A DNA stretch of 43,555 nt from Synechococcus sp. UW140. GTDB taxonomy: Bacteria > Cyanobacteriota > Cyanobacteriia > PCC-6307 > Cyanobiaceae. The position numbers and the translations under genes are program-made. Shown here piece by piece: positions 8,485-18,598 of this stretch (within the stretch, counting starts at the first letter, position 1; each line of letters begins with the position of its first letter). The notes below the pieces were generated by a model. It ran no database searches. It saw only the letters and a program-made list of their open reading frames with translations, and was not told the DNA's origin. The stretch covers positions 1-43,555 of the forward strand of contig CAMCQR010000009.1 of assembly GCA_945877115.1 (NCBI GenBank), read 5' to 3'.

Positions 8485-11286
8485 CTACTGGACGCCCTCC
8501 GGGGGGTTGGGGGTAAGGGGGGAAGAGTCCCGCAGTGGCACAAAGCTCAGCCCGGTATCTCCTGTGACAGGGGTTGCCTCGCACTGCACCCTCACCCCCC
8601 AGGCCCCACGGAACTGGTCTTCGAGCAGGGCGGTGGCCAGGGGATTCTCGATACGGCGCCGCAGCACCCGCCGCAGGGGCCTCGCCCCGTATTCGGGCTC
8701 GTATCCCTGCTGGGCCAACAGCGCCACCACGGGCTCCTCCACCTGCAATTGCAGCTGTTGTTCAGCAAGCAAGGCCTCCAGCTCCTTGATCTGCAACCGC
8801 ACGATCCGTTGAAGATCGGCGCGACCCAAAGGACGGAAGCGGATGACCTCATCAATCCGGTTGAGAAATTCGGGCCGAAACTGGCGGGAGAGGGCCTCTT
8901 CCACGGCCCGATCCAGTTCGACATCGGGGGCGGCCTGGGCCGAAGGGTCGGCGCCGCCGGACTCGGCATGGCGTCTGGCCCTTTCCAGAATGGCGCGGCT
9001 GGCCAGGTTGCTGGTCATCAGCACCACCGTGTGGCGGAAATCAACGGTGCGCCCCTGGGAATCGGTCAGGCGTCCGTCGTCCAGCACTTGCAGCAGCAGG
9101 TTGAAGACATCCGGGTGTGCCTTCTCCACCTCGTCCAGCAGCAGCACCGCATAGGGCCGGCGTCGCACCGCCTCCGTGAGCTGGCCCCCCTCCTCGTAGC
9201 CCACATAACCCGGCGGTGCCCCCACCAGGCGGGCCACGGCATTGCGTTCCATAAATTCGCTCATATCCAGGCGCACCAAGGCCTCTTCCTCATCGAATAG
9301 GGCGGCGGCAAGGGCCTTCGCCAGTTCGGTCTTACCGACCCCGGTGGGCCCCAGAAACAGAAAGGAACCCACGGGGCGGGTGGGAGCCTGCATCCCGGCC
9401 CGGGCCCGGCGGATCGCCGCGGCCACGGCGGCCACGGCCTCGGGCTGCCCGACCACCCTTTCGCTGAGGCGGCTCTCCATTTCCAGCAGTTTCTGACGTT
9501 CGCCGGCCAGTAGGCGCTGCACCGGAATCCCGGTCCAACGGGCCACGACATCGGCGATATCCCATTCCTCCACCTGCTCCCGCAGCATGGGGTCCTGCTG
9601 CAGCTCCTCCTCAAGGGTCTGGCGCCGTTGCTGCAGGCCGTGCAGCTGGTCAAAACGCAAGCGCGCTGCGCTTTCCAGATCCCCATCCCGCTCGGCCTCG
9701 GCGATGGCCTGGCGCAGGCTTTCGTCCTCCTCCAGCAGCAGCCTCAACTCCGCCAACCGCTCCTTCTCGACGGCCCAGCGGCGCTGCACGGCCTCCAGGG
9801 CCCCCTGGGCCTGGCGTCGCTGTTCCTGTAAGGCCACTCGCTCTTCCAGGGGAGCGGCCTCGGCGGCGAGCAGGGCTATCTCGTTGCGCCGCAGGTCGGC
9901 CTCGGCCGCCTCAACGATCTCTGGCTTGGAGGTCACCTGCATGCGCAGCTGGGCCGCCGCCTCATCCACCAGATCGATGGCGGAATCGGGCAGGCAACGG
10001 TCGCTGATGTAACGCTCCGCCAAACGGGCCGCCGCCACTAGGGCCCCGTCGGCAATCGTGACGCCGTGGTGCAGCTCATAGCGCTCCCTCAACCCCCGCA
10101 GGATCTCCAGGCAGGTGGCACGGTCCGGCTCACGGATCAGCACCTGCTGGAAACGGCGCTCCAGGGCGGGGTCCTTCTCAATGGTGCGGCGGTAATCCTC
10201 GGGGGTGGTGGCGCCGATACAGCGCAGATCACCGCGGGCCAGGGCCGGCTTGAGGATGGCGGCCGCATCACTCCCTGAACGCTCGCCATTGACGATGGTA
10301 TGGAGTTCATCGAGGAAAAGCACGACGCCGCCAGCCCCGTCCGCCTGGCGCACCTCCTTGAGCACACTGCGCAACCGTTCTTCGAACTGGCCACGAAACT
10401 TGGCGCCGGCGATCAGGGCCCCCAGATCGAGGGCGACCAAGCGCACCCCCCGCAGGGAATCGGGCACATCTCCGGCGACGATGCGCTGGGCCAGCCATTC
10501 GGCCACAGCGGTCTTGCCGACACCGGGCTCACCGATCAGGACAGGATTGTTCTTGCCCCGCCGGGAGAGCACCTGGATCAGGCGGCGGATCTCGGTGTCA
10601 CGGCCGATCACCGGATCCAGCAGACCGTCGCGGGCGGCAGCGGTGAGATCACGGCCATAACGCTCCAACGCCGAGGGCTCCCGGTCCTCCTCGGGACCGA
10701 TCTCGGCCCCGGACTCGTCCAGCCGTTGCAGCCGGCTGGCCTCGGGCTCGGCCCGGCCATCCTCCTTTGGGCTTGGGCTGGGACGGGCGGGGGGGGCGAC
10801 CAGCGGAGGGGCATTCTTGACCTCGGGCCGCCATTGGCGCACCAGCAGATCTTCGCTAAGACCCTCCTGGGCCAACAGACGGGCACCCAGACGTGGGTCG
10901 TTCACCAAGGCGATGAGTAGGTGGGGCACCTCCAGACGGCGCTCTGCCCACCGGGCCCGATGGCGATCCGCCTCTTCCAGCAGCTCTTCAAGGGACTCCC
11001 CGATATAGAGAATGTCGTCCCGTCCGGAGGGCTGGTCCGCGCAGAACGCCTCCAGCCGATCCAACAAACGATCCTCATCAATGGGCAGGGACTCACTCCA
11101 GGTCGCGAAGCGCCGATCCAGCAGCAGGGCCAGAAGCAGGTGCTCAACGTCCATGGAGCCATGGCGCCAGCGACGGGCCTGCTCCTGGCTAGCGATCAGC
11201 AGATCCCAGGCGGGGTCACTGAAACGCTCGGGATCGGCGGTGAGACTGGTCGGGGCCGCACTCAACGCAGGGGACTCGGCAGGCAT
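8485..11286 (-). CDS. clpB: ClpB-type AAA+ protein disaggregase
   Basis: A hexameric ATPase that threads aggregated proteins, usually with DnaK. The 933-residue protein has an N domain (residues 1-145), a charged Pro-rich linker, and NBD1 with GEPGVGKT (252-259), VLFLDELHT and the pore loop KFRG. A long coiled-coil middle domain follows ([20 protein letters not shown] onward), and then NBD2 with GPTGVGKT and [10 protein letters not shown] and a C-terminal domain. No ClpP-docking tripeptide is evident and the coiled coil is full length, so ClpB fits better than ClpC. The N domain is divergent, as in the second, non-heat-inducible ClpB of Synechococcus. It lies upstream of secE, on the same strand. 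Confidence 0.93.
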   Translation of the reverse strand: MPAESPALSAAPTSLTADPERFSDPAWDLLIASQEQARRWRHGSMDVEHLLLALLLDRRFATWSESLPIDEDRLLDRLEAFCADQPSGRDDILYIGESLEELLEEADRHRARWAERRLEVPHLLIALVNDPRLGARLLAQEGLSEDLLVRQWRPEVKNAPPLVAPPARPSPSPKEDGRAEPEASRLQRLDESGAEIGPEEDREPSALERYGRDLTAAARDGLLDPVIGRDTEIRRLIQVLSRRGKNNPVLIGEPGVGKTAVAEWLAQRIVAGDVPDSLRGVRLVALDLGALIAGAKFRGQFEERLRSVLKEVRQADGAGGVVLFLDELHTIVNGERSGSDAAAILKPALARGDLRCIGATTPEDYRRTIEKDPALERRFQQVLIREPDRATCLEILRGLRERYELHHGVTIADGALVAAARLAERYISDRCLPDSAIDLVDEAAAQLRMQVTSKPEIVEAAEADLRRNEIALLAAEAAPLEERVALQEQRRQAQGALEAVQRRWAVEKERLAELRLLLEEDESLRQAIAEAERDGDLESAARLRFDQLHGLQQRRQTLEEELQQDPMLREQVEEWDIADVVARWTGIPVQRLLAGERQKLLEMESRLSERVVGQPEAVAAVAAAIRRARAGMQAPTRPVGSFLFLGPTGVGKTELAKALAAALFDEEEALVRLDMSEFMERNAVARLVGAPPGYVGYEEGGQLTEAVRRRPYAVLLLDEVEKAHPDVFNLLLQVLDDGRLTDSQGRTVDFRHTVVLMTSNLASRAILERARRHAESGGADPSAQAAPDVELDRAVEEALSRQFRPEFLNRIDEVIRFRPLGRADLQRIVRLQIKELEALLAEQQLQLQVEEPVVALLAQQGYEPEYGARPLRRVLRRRIENPLATALLEDQFRGAWGVRVQCEATPVTGDTGLSFVPLRDSSPLTPNPPEGVQ

Positions 11287-11299
11287 GGGCAGGCTGACC

Positions 11300-11713
11300 T
11301 CAGGAAGCCAGGGCGGGCGGGGTTGGTGGAGGTGATGTCTGGATCAGTTCGATGCGGTATCCATCGGGATCTTCCACGAAGGCAATCACGGTGCTGCCGT
11401 GTTTCATCGGTCCTGGCGGTCGCACCACCTTGCCGCCCCGTTCGGCAATGGCCGCGCAGGTGGCCACGATGTCCTCGACTCCAATGGCGATATGGCCGTA
11501 AGCATCGCCCAGGTCATAGGCGACCGTATCCCAGTTATGGGTGAGTTCCAGCACGGTGGTTTCCCGTTCGGAGCCGTAGCCAACGAAGGCCAAGGTGAAA
11601 CGGCCTTCGGGATAATCCTTGCGCCGCAGCAGGCCCATAGAGAGGACCTCTGTATAAAAGCGCAGGGAGCGCTCGAGATCGCCCACGCGCAGCATGGTGT
11701 GAAGCAGTCGCAT
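11300..11713 (-). CDS. gloA: Lactoylglutathione lyase (glyoxalase I)
   Basis: Converts the methylglyoxal-glutathione adduct to S-lactoylglutathione, the first step of methylglyoxal detoxification. The 137-residue protein carries all four metal ligands at the positions used in E. coli GloA: H5 (MRLLHTM), E56 (VLELTHNW), H74 (YGHIAIGV) and E122 (YRIELI). The start at 11713 is set by homology. The open frame continues 49 codons upstream without family similarity. It ends 13 bases before clpB and is probably co-transcribed with it. It is divergent from eno, so glycolysis and by-product detoxification sit side by side. Confidence 0.95.
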   Translation of the reverse strand: MRLLHTMLRVGDLERSLRFYTEVLSMGLLRRKDYPEGRFTLAFVGYGSERETTVLELTHNWDTVAYDLGDAYGHIAIGVEDIVATCAAIAERGGKVVRPPGPMKHGSTVIAFVEDPDGYRIELIQTSPPPTPPALAS

Positions 11714-11769
11714 TAGCGGGGCACCCGAAGGGATGGGGAGGAAACAGAAATCCAGCCTTCCCATTGTGA

Positions 11770-13209
<1,440 letters not shown>

Positions 13210-13257
13210 ATTTTTGACTCTTGGCCCTGACCCCCCTGGGGGGAACCGGTAAGCGGA

Positions 13258-13263
13258 TATGCT
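13258..13263 (+). promoter_or_regulatory. Possible -10 box for yidB
   Basis: TATGCT lies 36 bases before the ATG of the DUF937 gene. No good -35 box lies 16-18 bases upstream, so this is tentative. Confidence 0.25.
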
Positions 13264-13298
13264 GATAGTTGATTCTTAGCAGCGCTGCTGCCGATTTC

Positions 13299-13682
13299 AT
13301 GGCCCTACTTGATGACCTGATCAACGGTGTGGTGAATTCCGTCGCCGGCGACAAGGCTCAGGCCCTCAACGATTTCTTCAAAACCAACGGCGGCCTCTCC
13401 GGGCTGGCCCAGAAGTTTCAGAACGGCGGGGCCAGCGAAATGTTCGCCAGCTGGGTGGGTACGGGCGAGAACTCCCTGATCAGCCCCGATCAAATTGACA
13501 AGATTCTGGGCAGTGGTCCGATCCACGAACTGGCAACCAAGCTTGGTGTCGATACCAAACAAGCCTCGGATTACATCGCCACCAAACTTCCCGAACTGGT
13601 TGATCGTATTACCCCTGACGCCAAGATTGAACCCGATGCGGCTGCGAAGCCCCTGCCCGCCGCCCAACCTCCCATTGTCTGA
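13299..13682 (+). CDS. YidB/DUF937-family protein
   Basis: A small 127-residue protein of the YidB family; molecular function is unknown. Landmarks are MALLDDLINGVVNSVAGDKA, an NGGLSGLAQKFQNGG segment and the C-terminal repeat-like helices SPDQIDKILG and IHELATKLGVDTKQASDYIATKLPELVD. The start at 13299 gives the family N-terminus. It lies 89 bases after eno with its own candidate -10 box and ends at a strong terminator, so it may be transcribed alone. Confidence 0.88.
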   Translation: MALLDDLINGVVNSVAGDKAQALNDFFKTNGGLSGLAQKFQNGGASEMFASWVGTGENSLISPDQIDKILGSGPIHELATKLGVDTKQASDYIATKLPELVDRITPDAKIEPDAAAKPLPAAQPPIV

Positions 13683-13725
13683 CAATTTAGGCATTCAACA
13701 CACACCCCAAGGTGATTGACCTTTG

Positions 13726-13754
13726 AAGACCTGTCCTTTGGACGGGTCTTTTTT
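13726..13754 (+). terminator. Intrinsic terminator after yidB
   Basis: AAGACCTGTC-CTTTG-GACGGGTCTT forms a 10-bp stem with one G-T wobble, and the T run begins in the stem and continues to 13754. A textbook Rho-independent terminator. Confidence 0.9.
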
Positions 13755-13834
13755 GTTGCCAGAAATCAATCTTCCGGTCTTCTGCCAGCTTAAAATTCAC
13801 CGCCAGGGAACGACTGAAGAGGAGTTCGTCACCC

Positions 13835-15094
13835 ATGTCTCAAACCCTTGACATCGGCTCCCTGATCGAGGCAGGTCAATGGCCGCTGTCAGAAATGCTG
13901 CTGCGCCAAGCTCTCTTGCAAGATCCCAGCTGTGCTTGGGCGGAGGATGCCCTGGGGCGAATCGCCGCCAATCTGGGTTTGTTTGAGGCGGCTGTCGAGC
14001 ACTTTCGCAGGGCCATGGCCCTGGCTCCAGACTGGCCCGATCCTGCCTTCCACCTCGAAGCGGCCCTGAGCTTCGCAAGTTTTCTGGGTGAGGCCAATGG
14101 GGGCGATCCATCCGGATCAGGGCCGCCACGATGGCTCTTGATCAAGGCTTGGGGCTTTGGCTTTTGGTCCGATGTGTTCCACGTGCTCTCCCAGCTCCTG
14201 CTGGCCGAAATCAGCCAGCGTCAACCGATCATTCACTGGGGCTGGAACAGCCTTTATCGCCGTAGCGATTCCTTCAATGCCTTCGAGCATTTTTTTCAGC
14301 CCCTTCCCCAATCCAGCCTTGAAGATCTAGAGAATCTTAAATATCTCTCCGACGAGGAAATCTGGCCACCCAAATGGAACCGCCAAAATCTAATGGAAGG
14401 GGGCGTCAACCAGGCCTTTGGTCCCTACTCACGAATGGCTGGCCTCTATCTACTGAATCGACCAGAACCTTTGGTTGTCAGTGATTTCTTTACGGCCATT
14501 CTCGACCTCCTGCCCTGGATTCCAACTAACCACCCCCTACGGGGCTCCAGCGTTGAGGGGGCCTACCGAGCCCTGGCCCAGAAATACCTGAAACCCCGGG
14601 ACGAGATCTTGGAAACGAGCGAAAAATTCCTCAAAAATAATCTCGAACCCGAAAACTTTCTGGCCGTGCATCTACGGGGTCTTGATAAAATAACTGAACA
14701 CAATCAGATCGAACAAGAACATCTTATCTGCCAACAACATATCGACCACCACCTAGACCTATTTCCTAATGAACCCATCTTTCTGATGACCGACGATATC
14801 AAGCTCCTCGATCAATTCAAAGGCCGTTATGGCCAACGCATCATTTCGAATGCTTGTCAACGGGCTTCCGGTCCCCTTGGACTTCACAAGTTGCCGGATC
14901 AAGATGGAGTCCGCCTGGGCCAAGAAGTGATGGTGGACACCTATACGGCGACCCGGGCGCGGGCCTTCATCGGCCATGGCCAATCCAACACCTCCGTCGC
15001 CGTGCTGTACCTCAAGGCCTGGCCGTCTGGAAGCGTCACCCTGGTGGGACCCAACATGATGGATAACTACAACCTTGCCCTTCACCATGGCTAA
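13835..15094 (+). CDS. TPR protein with a fucosyltransferase-like domain
   Basis: A 419-residue protein in two parts. Residues 1-75 are TPR-like helices (SLIEAGQWPLSEMLLRQALL, ALGRIAANLGLFEAAVEHF, RRAMALAPDWP). The rest resembles the GT-B fold of O-fucosyl/alpha-1,6-fucosyltransferases (NodZ, FUT8): AVHLRGLDK near residue 285 recalls the HxRxxDK nucleotide-sugar motif, followed by FLMTDDIKLLDQF and RARAFIGHGQSNTSVAVLYL. The acceptor is unknown; a protein, glycan or surface polymer is possible. The second half is AT-richer than the neighbours. GAGGAG lies about 12 bases before the ATG. It stands alone between a terminator and a convergent kinase gene. Confidence 0.7.
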   Translation: MSQTLDIGSLIEAGQWPLSEMLLRQALLQDPSCAWAEDALGRIAANLGLFEAAVEHFRRAMALAPDWPDPAFHLEAALSFASFLGEANGGDPSGSGPPRWLLIKAWGFGFWSDVFHVLSQLLLAEISQRQPIIHWGWNSLYRRSDSFNAFEHFFQPLPQSSLEDLENLKYLSDEEIWPPKWNRQNLMEGGVNQAFGPYSRMAGLYLLNRPEPLVVSDFFTAILDLLPWIPTNHPLRGSSVEGAYRALAQKYLKPRDEILETSEKFLKNNLEPENFLAVHLRGLDKITEHNQIEQEHLICQQHIDHHLDLFPNEPIFLMTDDIKLLDQFKGRYGQRIISNACQRASGPLGLHKLPDQDGVRLGQEVMVDTYTATRARAFIGHGQSNTSVAVLYLKAWPSGSVTLVGPNMMDNYNLALHHG

Positions 15095-15134
15095 ATCAGC
15101 CTGGTGCGCAGGCTTGGGCTGAGCCTTGGGTCCT

Positions 15135-16820
15135 TCACGCGCCGTGGAGATGGTCCAGGCGACCTTCCCGCTTGAGTTTCGCCTGTAATTTCAACCAGCC
15201 CCATCCCACCGGCAGGGCCAAGGCTGCCGGCACCGCTCCGTAGAGGGGCCGTTGACTGGCCACCATCAAGGCCGTCGCCACCGCCAGGCCCCCCAGCAAA
15301 AAGGCTTGGCCACTGATTTGTTGGGTCAGGGCTAGGCGACGCAGCAAACGGTCGGTTTCACCGGCGCGAATCTGCACCTGCAGATCACCCTGCTCGATCC
15401 TGGAAAGACTTTCATCGAGCCGCCGGGGAATGCCCAAGGCCCGGGTGCCCACATCCGCCGCCTGTCGGGTGATCTCATTGAGGAGTTCGCTAGGGCCGTT
15501 GCCGCTGGAGGTCATAAGGGGCAGCAGATACGGACGGGCAATGGCCACGAGGTTAAAGCCGGGATCGAGACTTTTGCCGACGCCCTCGAAAGTCGAGAGC
15601 GCCCGCATCACAAAAATCAAGTCGGCCGGCAACCGAAACGGCTGGCCGTAGACCAGGTCATAAAGATCGCCGGAAAGGCGACTGATCAGGTCGGCACTGA
15701 AGGGGGGGGTCAGGGCCTCCTGGAGCATCAGGCGCACCATGCGACGCACGGGTCCCTGATCAATCCCCCGCGCCAGTACCCCGGCCTCCTGCAACTCCTC
15801 CACTAGGGACACCGCATCCCTGGAAACGGCCGCCCGAACCATGCGACCAAGACGCAAACGCAGACGTTCGGAGATCTGGCCCATCATGCCGAAGTCATAA
15901 TAAATGAGCGCCCCGTCGGCAGCCACCGCGAGGTTGCCGGGATGGGGATCGGCATGGAAAAAACCAAAGCGCACGAGCTGTTGGAGATAGCTAGTGGCAC
16001 CCTTTTCTGCAATCGCGATGGGATCAAGGCCCGCATCTAGAAGAGCCGAACGATCGGTTATTTTGATGCCAGGAACATAATCGAGGCAGATAACTCGACG
16101 CGAACTTAGCTCCCAGACAACGGCAGGAATGCGAATCCCTGGATCCTCTAGAAACTGCTGGCGAAAGCGGGCTGCATGTTCGGCTTCAAGACGGAAATCA
16201 AGCTCCCGCAGCAGCACGCGGCGGCATTCCCTCGCCATCGCCACCCAGTCACTGGCGCCGCCCCAACGGAAATTCCGCTGGAACCAGACCATCACTGCAG
16301 CTACCTGTTGCAACACCTCCAGATCGAGCCGAAACAGTCGCTCCAGGCCGGGGCGCTGCACCTTCAGCACAACCTGGCGGCCACTGCGCAGGCTGGCGCG
16401 ATGCACCTGGGCCAGGCTGGCCGATCCCAGAGGGATGGTCTCCAGATCGATGATCTCAACGCAGCGTTCTGCCAATTCCTCCTGAATGATGGCTTCGACA
16501 ACCGCGAAGGGAAAGGCCGGCACATTGTCTTGAAGCCGCGCCAATTCTTCAACCACGTCGGCGGGTAACACGTCGGGCCGAGCCGAAAGCAACTGGCCCA
16601 ACTTGATGAAGGCCGAGCCCAACTCTAGAAACTGCTCCGTCAACCAATGGGCCAGCCGTCGCTGGCGCCCCAGTCGCCTCTCAACGGTCATGCCCCCCGG
16701 ATAGGTCCAGCGGCGGCCGTCCCACCAAAGGCGAGCCACCAGGGTCAAGGCCAAAAGCCAAATGCGCAGGGGCCGGCCCAGGTGCCATCGGGACGATCGG
16801 GGGGGCGAAGGCTCCGGCAT
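15135..16820 (-). CDS. ABC1/UbiB/AarF-family atypical protein kinase
   Basis: A 561-residue member of the ADCK/UbiB family, linked to isoprenoid-quinone metabolism and lipid homeostasis. Visible motifs are the family-specific KxGQ segment (FIKLGQLLSARPDVLP), the Ala-rich nucleotide loop (LGSASLAQVHRA), VVLKVQRPG (catalytic Lys), FFHADPHPGN (catalytic loop) and YYDFGMM (metal-binding DFG). Two C-terminal hydrophobic segments (QISGQAFLLGGLAVATALMV and LYGAVPAALALPVGWGWL) suggest membrane attachment. Its ATG overlaps the stop of the upstream gene (TGATG), so it is the third gene of a coupled set. Confidence 0.93.
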   Translation of the reverse strand: MPEPSPPRSSRWHLGRPLRIWLLALTLVARLWWDGRRWTYPGGMTVERRLGRQRRLAHWLTEQFLELGSAFIKLGQLLSARPDVLPADVVEELARLQDNVPAFPFAVVEAIIQEELAERCVEIIDLETIPLGSASLAQVHRASLRSGRQVVLKVQRPGLERLFRLDLEVLQQVAAVMVWFQRNFRWGGASDWVAMARECRRVLLRELDFRLEAEHAARFRQQFLEDPGIRIPAVVWELSSRRVICLDYVPGIKITDRSALLDAGLDPIAIAEKGATSYLQQLVRFGFFHADPHPGNLAVAADGALIYYDFGMMGQISERLRLRLGRMVRAAVSRDAVSLVEELQEAGVLARGIDQGPVRRMVRLMLQEALTPPFSADLISRLSGDLYDLVYGQPFRLPADLIFVMRALSTFEGVGKSLDPGFNLVAIARPYLLPLMTSSGNGPSELLNEITRQAADVGTRALGIPRRLDESLSRIEQGDLQVQIRAGETDRLLRRLALTQQISGQAFLLGGLAVATALMVASQRPLYGAVPAALALPVGWGWLKLQAKLKREGRLDHLHGA

Positions 16821-17182
16821 CAGGAACGACCAGGACCCTGTTCAAGCCGTTGGGTGAGGTGCGCCACCCGCGCCCTGAGACCATCAATCAGGTCTTGGGG
16901 GTCAGAGGCGGAAGGCCGAGGGTCCTGGGGGGCGGCAGACGGCCAGGCGGAGCCGGCAGCAGGGCCTGGGGCAGCGTTGGTGCCGCCAGCAAACGGACCT
17001 CGCTCCAGCCGCTGGGCTTCCAGCTCCACCTCTTGCCAAAAAACCGACCATTCCTGTTGCAACTGTCCCGGTGCCTGCTGGGCCAGTTCGGCCAGTTGGG
17101 CCGCCGAATCGAGCAGGCGATTGCCGAGCCTGGCACTGAAACGGTTGAAGGCCGCCTGGAGAAGGGATTGGGGGGCGCTCAT
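16820..17182 (-). CDS. Unknown small cyanobacterial protein upstream of the ABC1 kinase
   Basis: I do not recognise a family. The 120-residue protein begins MSAPQSLLQAAFNRFSARLG and has an amphipathic helical first half (LLDSAAQLAELAQQAPGQLQ, WQEVELEAQRLE). A Pro/Ala-rich linker follows (residues 62-90), then a short C-terminal coiled-coil-like helix (IDGLRARVAHLTQRLE). There is no signal peptide or membrane span. The start at 17182 is the first Met that leaves a sensible protein, although the frame is open much further upstream. Its stop overlaps the kinase start (TGATG), so expression is tied to the kinase. A scaffold or regulator of the kinase is an inference from position only. Confidence 0.65.
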   Translation of the reverse strand: MSAPQSLLQAAFNRFSARLGNRLLDSAAQLAELAQQAPGQLQQEWSVFWQEVELEAQRLERGPFAGGTNAAPGPAAGSAWPSAAPQDPRPSASDPQDLIDGLRARVAHLTQRLEQGPGRS

Positions 17183-17216
17183 GTCCAAGCAATGATCGTC
17201 TGTCGACTGTGGCAGA

Positions 17217-17777
17217 TCAGGGAGGGTTGGCGGCGGCCCCAGGCGGGGTGGTCGCCGCCGGATCAGGGGCCGGGGAGGGGGCGGGTTCTTGAGGGGGCAG
17301 CAAGATCGGCTCAGGGGTCGGGACCGCTGGATCCGGGCCATTGTTAAGGGCCTCGAGACGGGCCCGGTCCGCCTCACGACGGGCCGCATCCTGACGCTCC
17401 TGGTCGCGCTGCTCCTGGGCGGCTTTCCGGCTTTCCTCCTCCTGACTCTGGCGCTCCTGCAGCCGTTCCTCCGCCAGACGTTCCAGATTACCAAGCAGGG
17501 AATGGCCCTCGGCTCCAAAACGCTTTTGCAACTCTCCCAGCCGGGTGCCAGGGGGGTCTTGAGCCGAAAAAGAGGGAATCCCCCCCTTCGCCGGGGATGA
17601 CCCCATGCGGCTTAGGCGCTGGGTCAAGCCAAAGCCAAGGCTGAAGCAAAGTCCGAACACCAACCAACGCCACCAGGGACCTTTCGCCCCTTCAGTCCGG
17701 GGTCGGCCGGTCCCAGGGGACCGTGGGGCTTGGGGTGTGGCCGACACCATCGGAGCAGGGGATGTGTATCCAGCCAT
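17217..17777 (-). CDS. Unknown single-span membrane protein with coiled coil
   Basis: Not recognised. The 186 residues have a Pro-rich N-terminus (1-33), one membrane span (WWRWLVFGLCFSLGFGL, about 35-52), and a region with GTRLGELQKRFG. A strongly charged helical stretch of Glu/Arg/Gln follows (LERLAEERLQERQSQEEESR through ADRARLEALNN), and then a Pro/Ala-rich tail. The architecture suggests an anchored coiled-coil adaptor. It lies 34 bases upstream of the 16820-17182 gene on the same strand, so it heads a three-gene unit that ends in the ABC1 kinase. It is divergent from the response regulator at 17876. Confidence 0.65.
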   Translation of the reverse strand: MAGYTSPAPMVSATPQAPRSPGTGRPRTEGAKGPWWRWLVFGLCFSLGFGLTQRLSRMGSSPAKGGIPSFSAQDPPGTRLGELQKRFGAEGHSLLGNLERLAEERLQERQSQEEESRKAAQEQRDQERQDAARREADRARLEALNNGPDPAVPTPEPILLPPQEPAPSPAPDPAATTPPGAAANPP

Positions 17778-17875
17778 CTTGCCTGGGCAGACCCCATGGG
17801 GCCAAAGCCGAGGGGTAATTTGGAGGCCCTAGGAAGGGTCAGAAATGAACCCATTCCCCCATCCCACGGGGTTCC

Positions 17876-18598
17876 ATGGCCGATCCCTTAAACCTCTGGA
17901 TCCTGGAAGACGACATCGCTCTCTGTCGCCTGATCGCCGAACAATGCGAACGGCAGAATTGGAGTCTGCAAGCGTTTCAGCACCCCCGCAGCCTGGAAGC
18001 CGTCCTGGCCGAGAGATCTCCCGATCTTCTCCTGCTCGATCAGATGCTCCCCGAAAAATGTGGCACTGATGTTCTCGCCAGCCTGCGCTTACGAAACCAT
18101 CGGTTTCCGGTGCTGATGCTCTCGGCGATGGGGGCCCCGAGCGATCGGGTGCTGGGGCTAGAATCGGGAGCTGACGATTATATGAGTAAACCCTTTCTAT
18201 TCCGGGAATTGCAACTACGCATAAATAAACTAATTGAAAACCACGCCCAAGTCAAGCCGCCATCGCCAACATCCACCGTTCTCCGCCTGGCCAACCTGCG
18301 ATTTAAACCCGGACTGCATCGGATCCACACCGACCAAGGTGATGAGATTCGCTTGAGTCGAGGCGAAAGCGCCCTACTGCTGGCTTTCTGCAAGCAACCT
18401 GATGTCGTGATCTCCCGCCAAGCCCTTGCCCAACAAACTGGCAGCCTGGTGGATCCGGAGCGAAGTCGAACCTTTGATGTGCGCATCTCCCGGCTGCGAC
18501 GCATCCTGCGAGAACTCACCAGTGGGGAGGATCTGATCCGTCCCCTAAGGGGAGAAGGTTACCGACTGGAAGCCACCGTCCTTGAAGAAGGAGCATAG
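17876..18598 (+). CDS. OmpR/PhoB-type response regulator
   Basis: A DNA-binding two-component regulator of 240 residues. Receiver domain: acidic pocket E11-D12-D13, phospho-acceptor D55 (LLLLDQMLP), S83 and K105 (YMSKPF). The C-terminal winged helix spans about residues 135-235 (LSRGESALLLAFCKQPDVVI, RTFDVRISRLRRILRE, IRPLRGEGYRLE). It lacks the sequence features I would expect of RpaA or RpaB. Its TAG stop directly abuts the kinase GTG. It starts 98 bases from a divergent gene, so its promoter is in that short gap. Confidence 0.94.
   Translation: MADPLNLWILEDDIALCRLIAEQCERQNWSLQAFQHPRSLEAVLAERSPDLLLLDQMLPEKCGTDVLASLRLRNHRFPVLMLSAMGAPSDRVLGLESGADDYMSKPFLFRELQLRINKLIENHAQVKPPSPTSTVLRLANLRFKPGLHRIHTDQGDEIRLSRGESALLLAFCKQPDVVISRQALAQQTGSLVDPERSRTFDVRISRLRRILRELTSGEDLIRPLRGEGYRLEATVLEEGA

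Noticed and set aside
17876-18598. RpaA as the identity of the response regulator
   Set aside because: The receiver reads LLLLDQMLP and the rest diverges from RpaA; only the general OmpR layout is shared.
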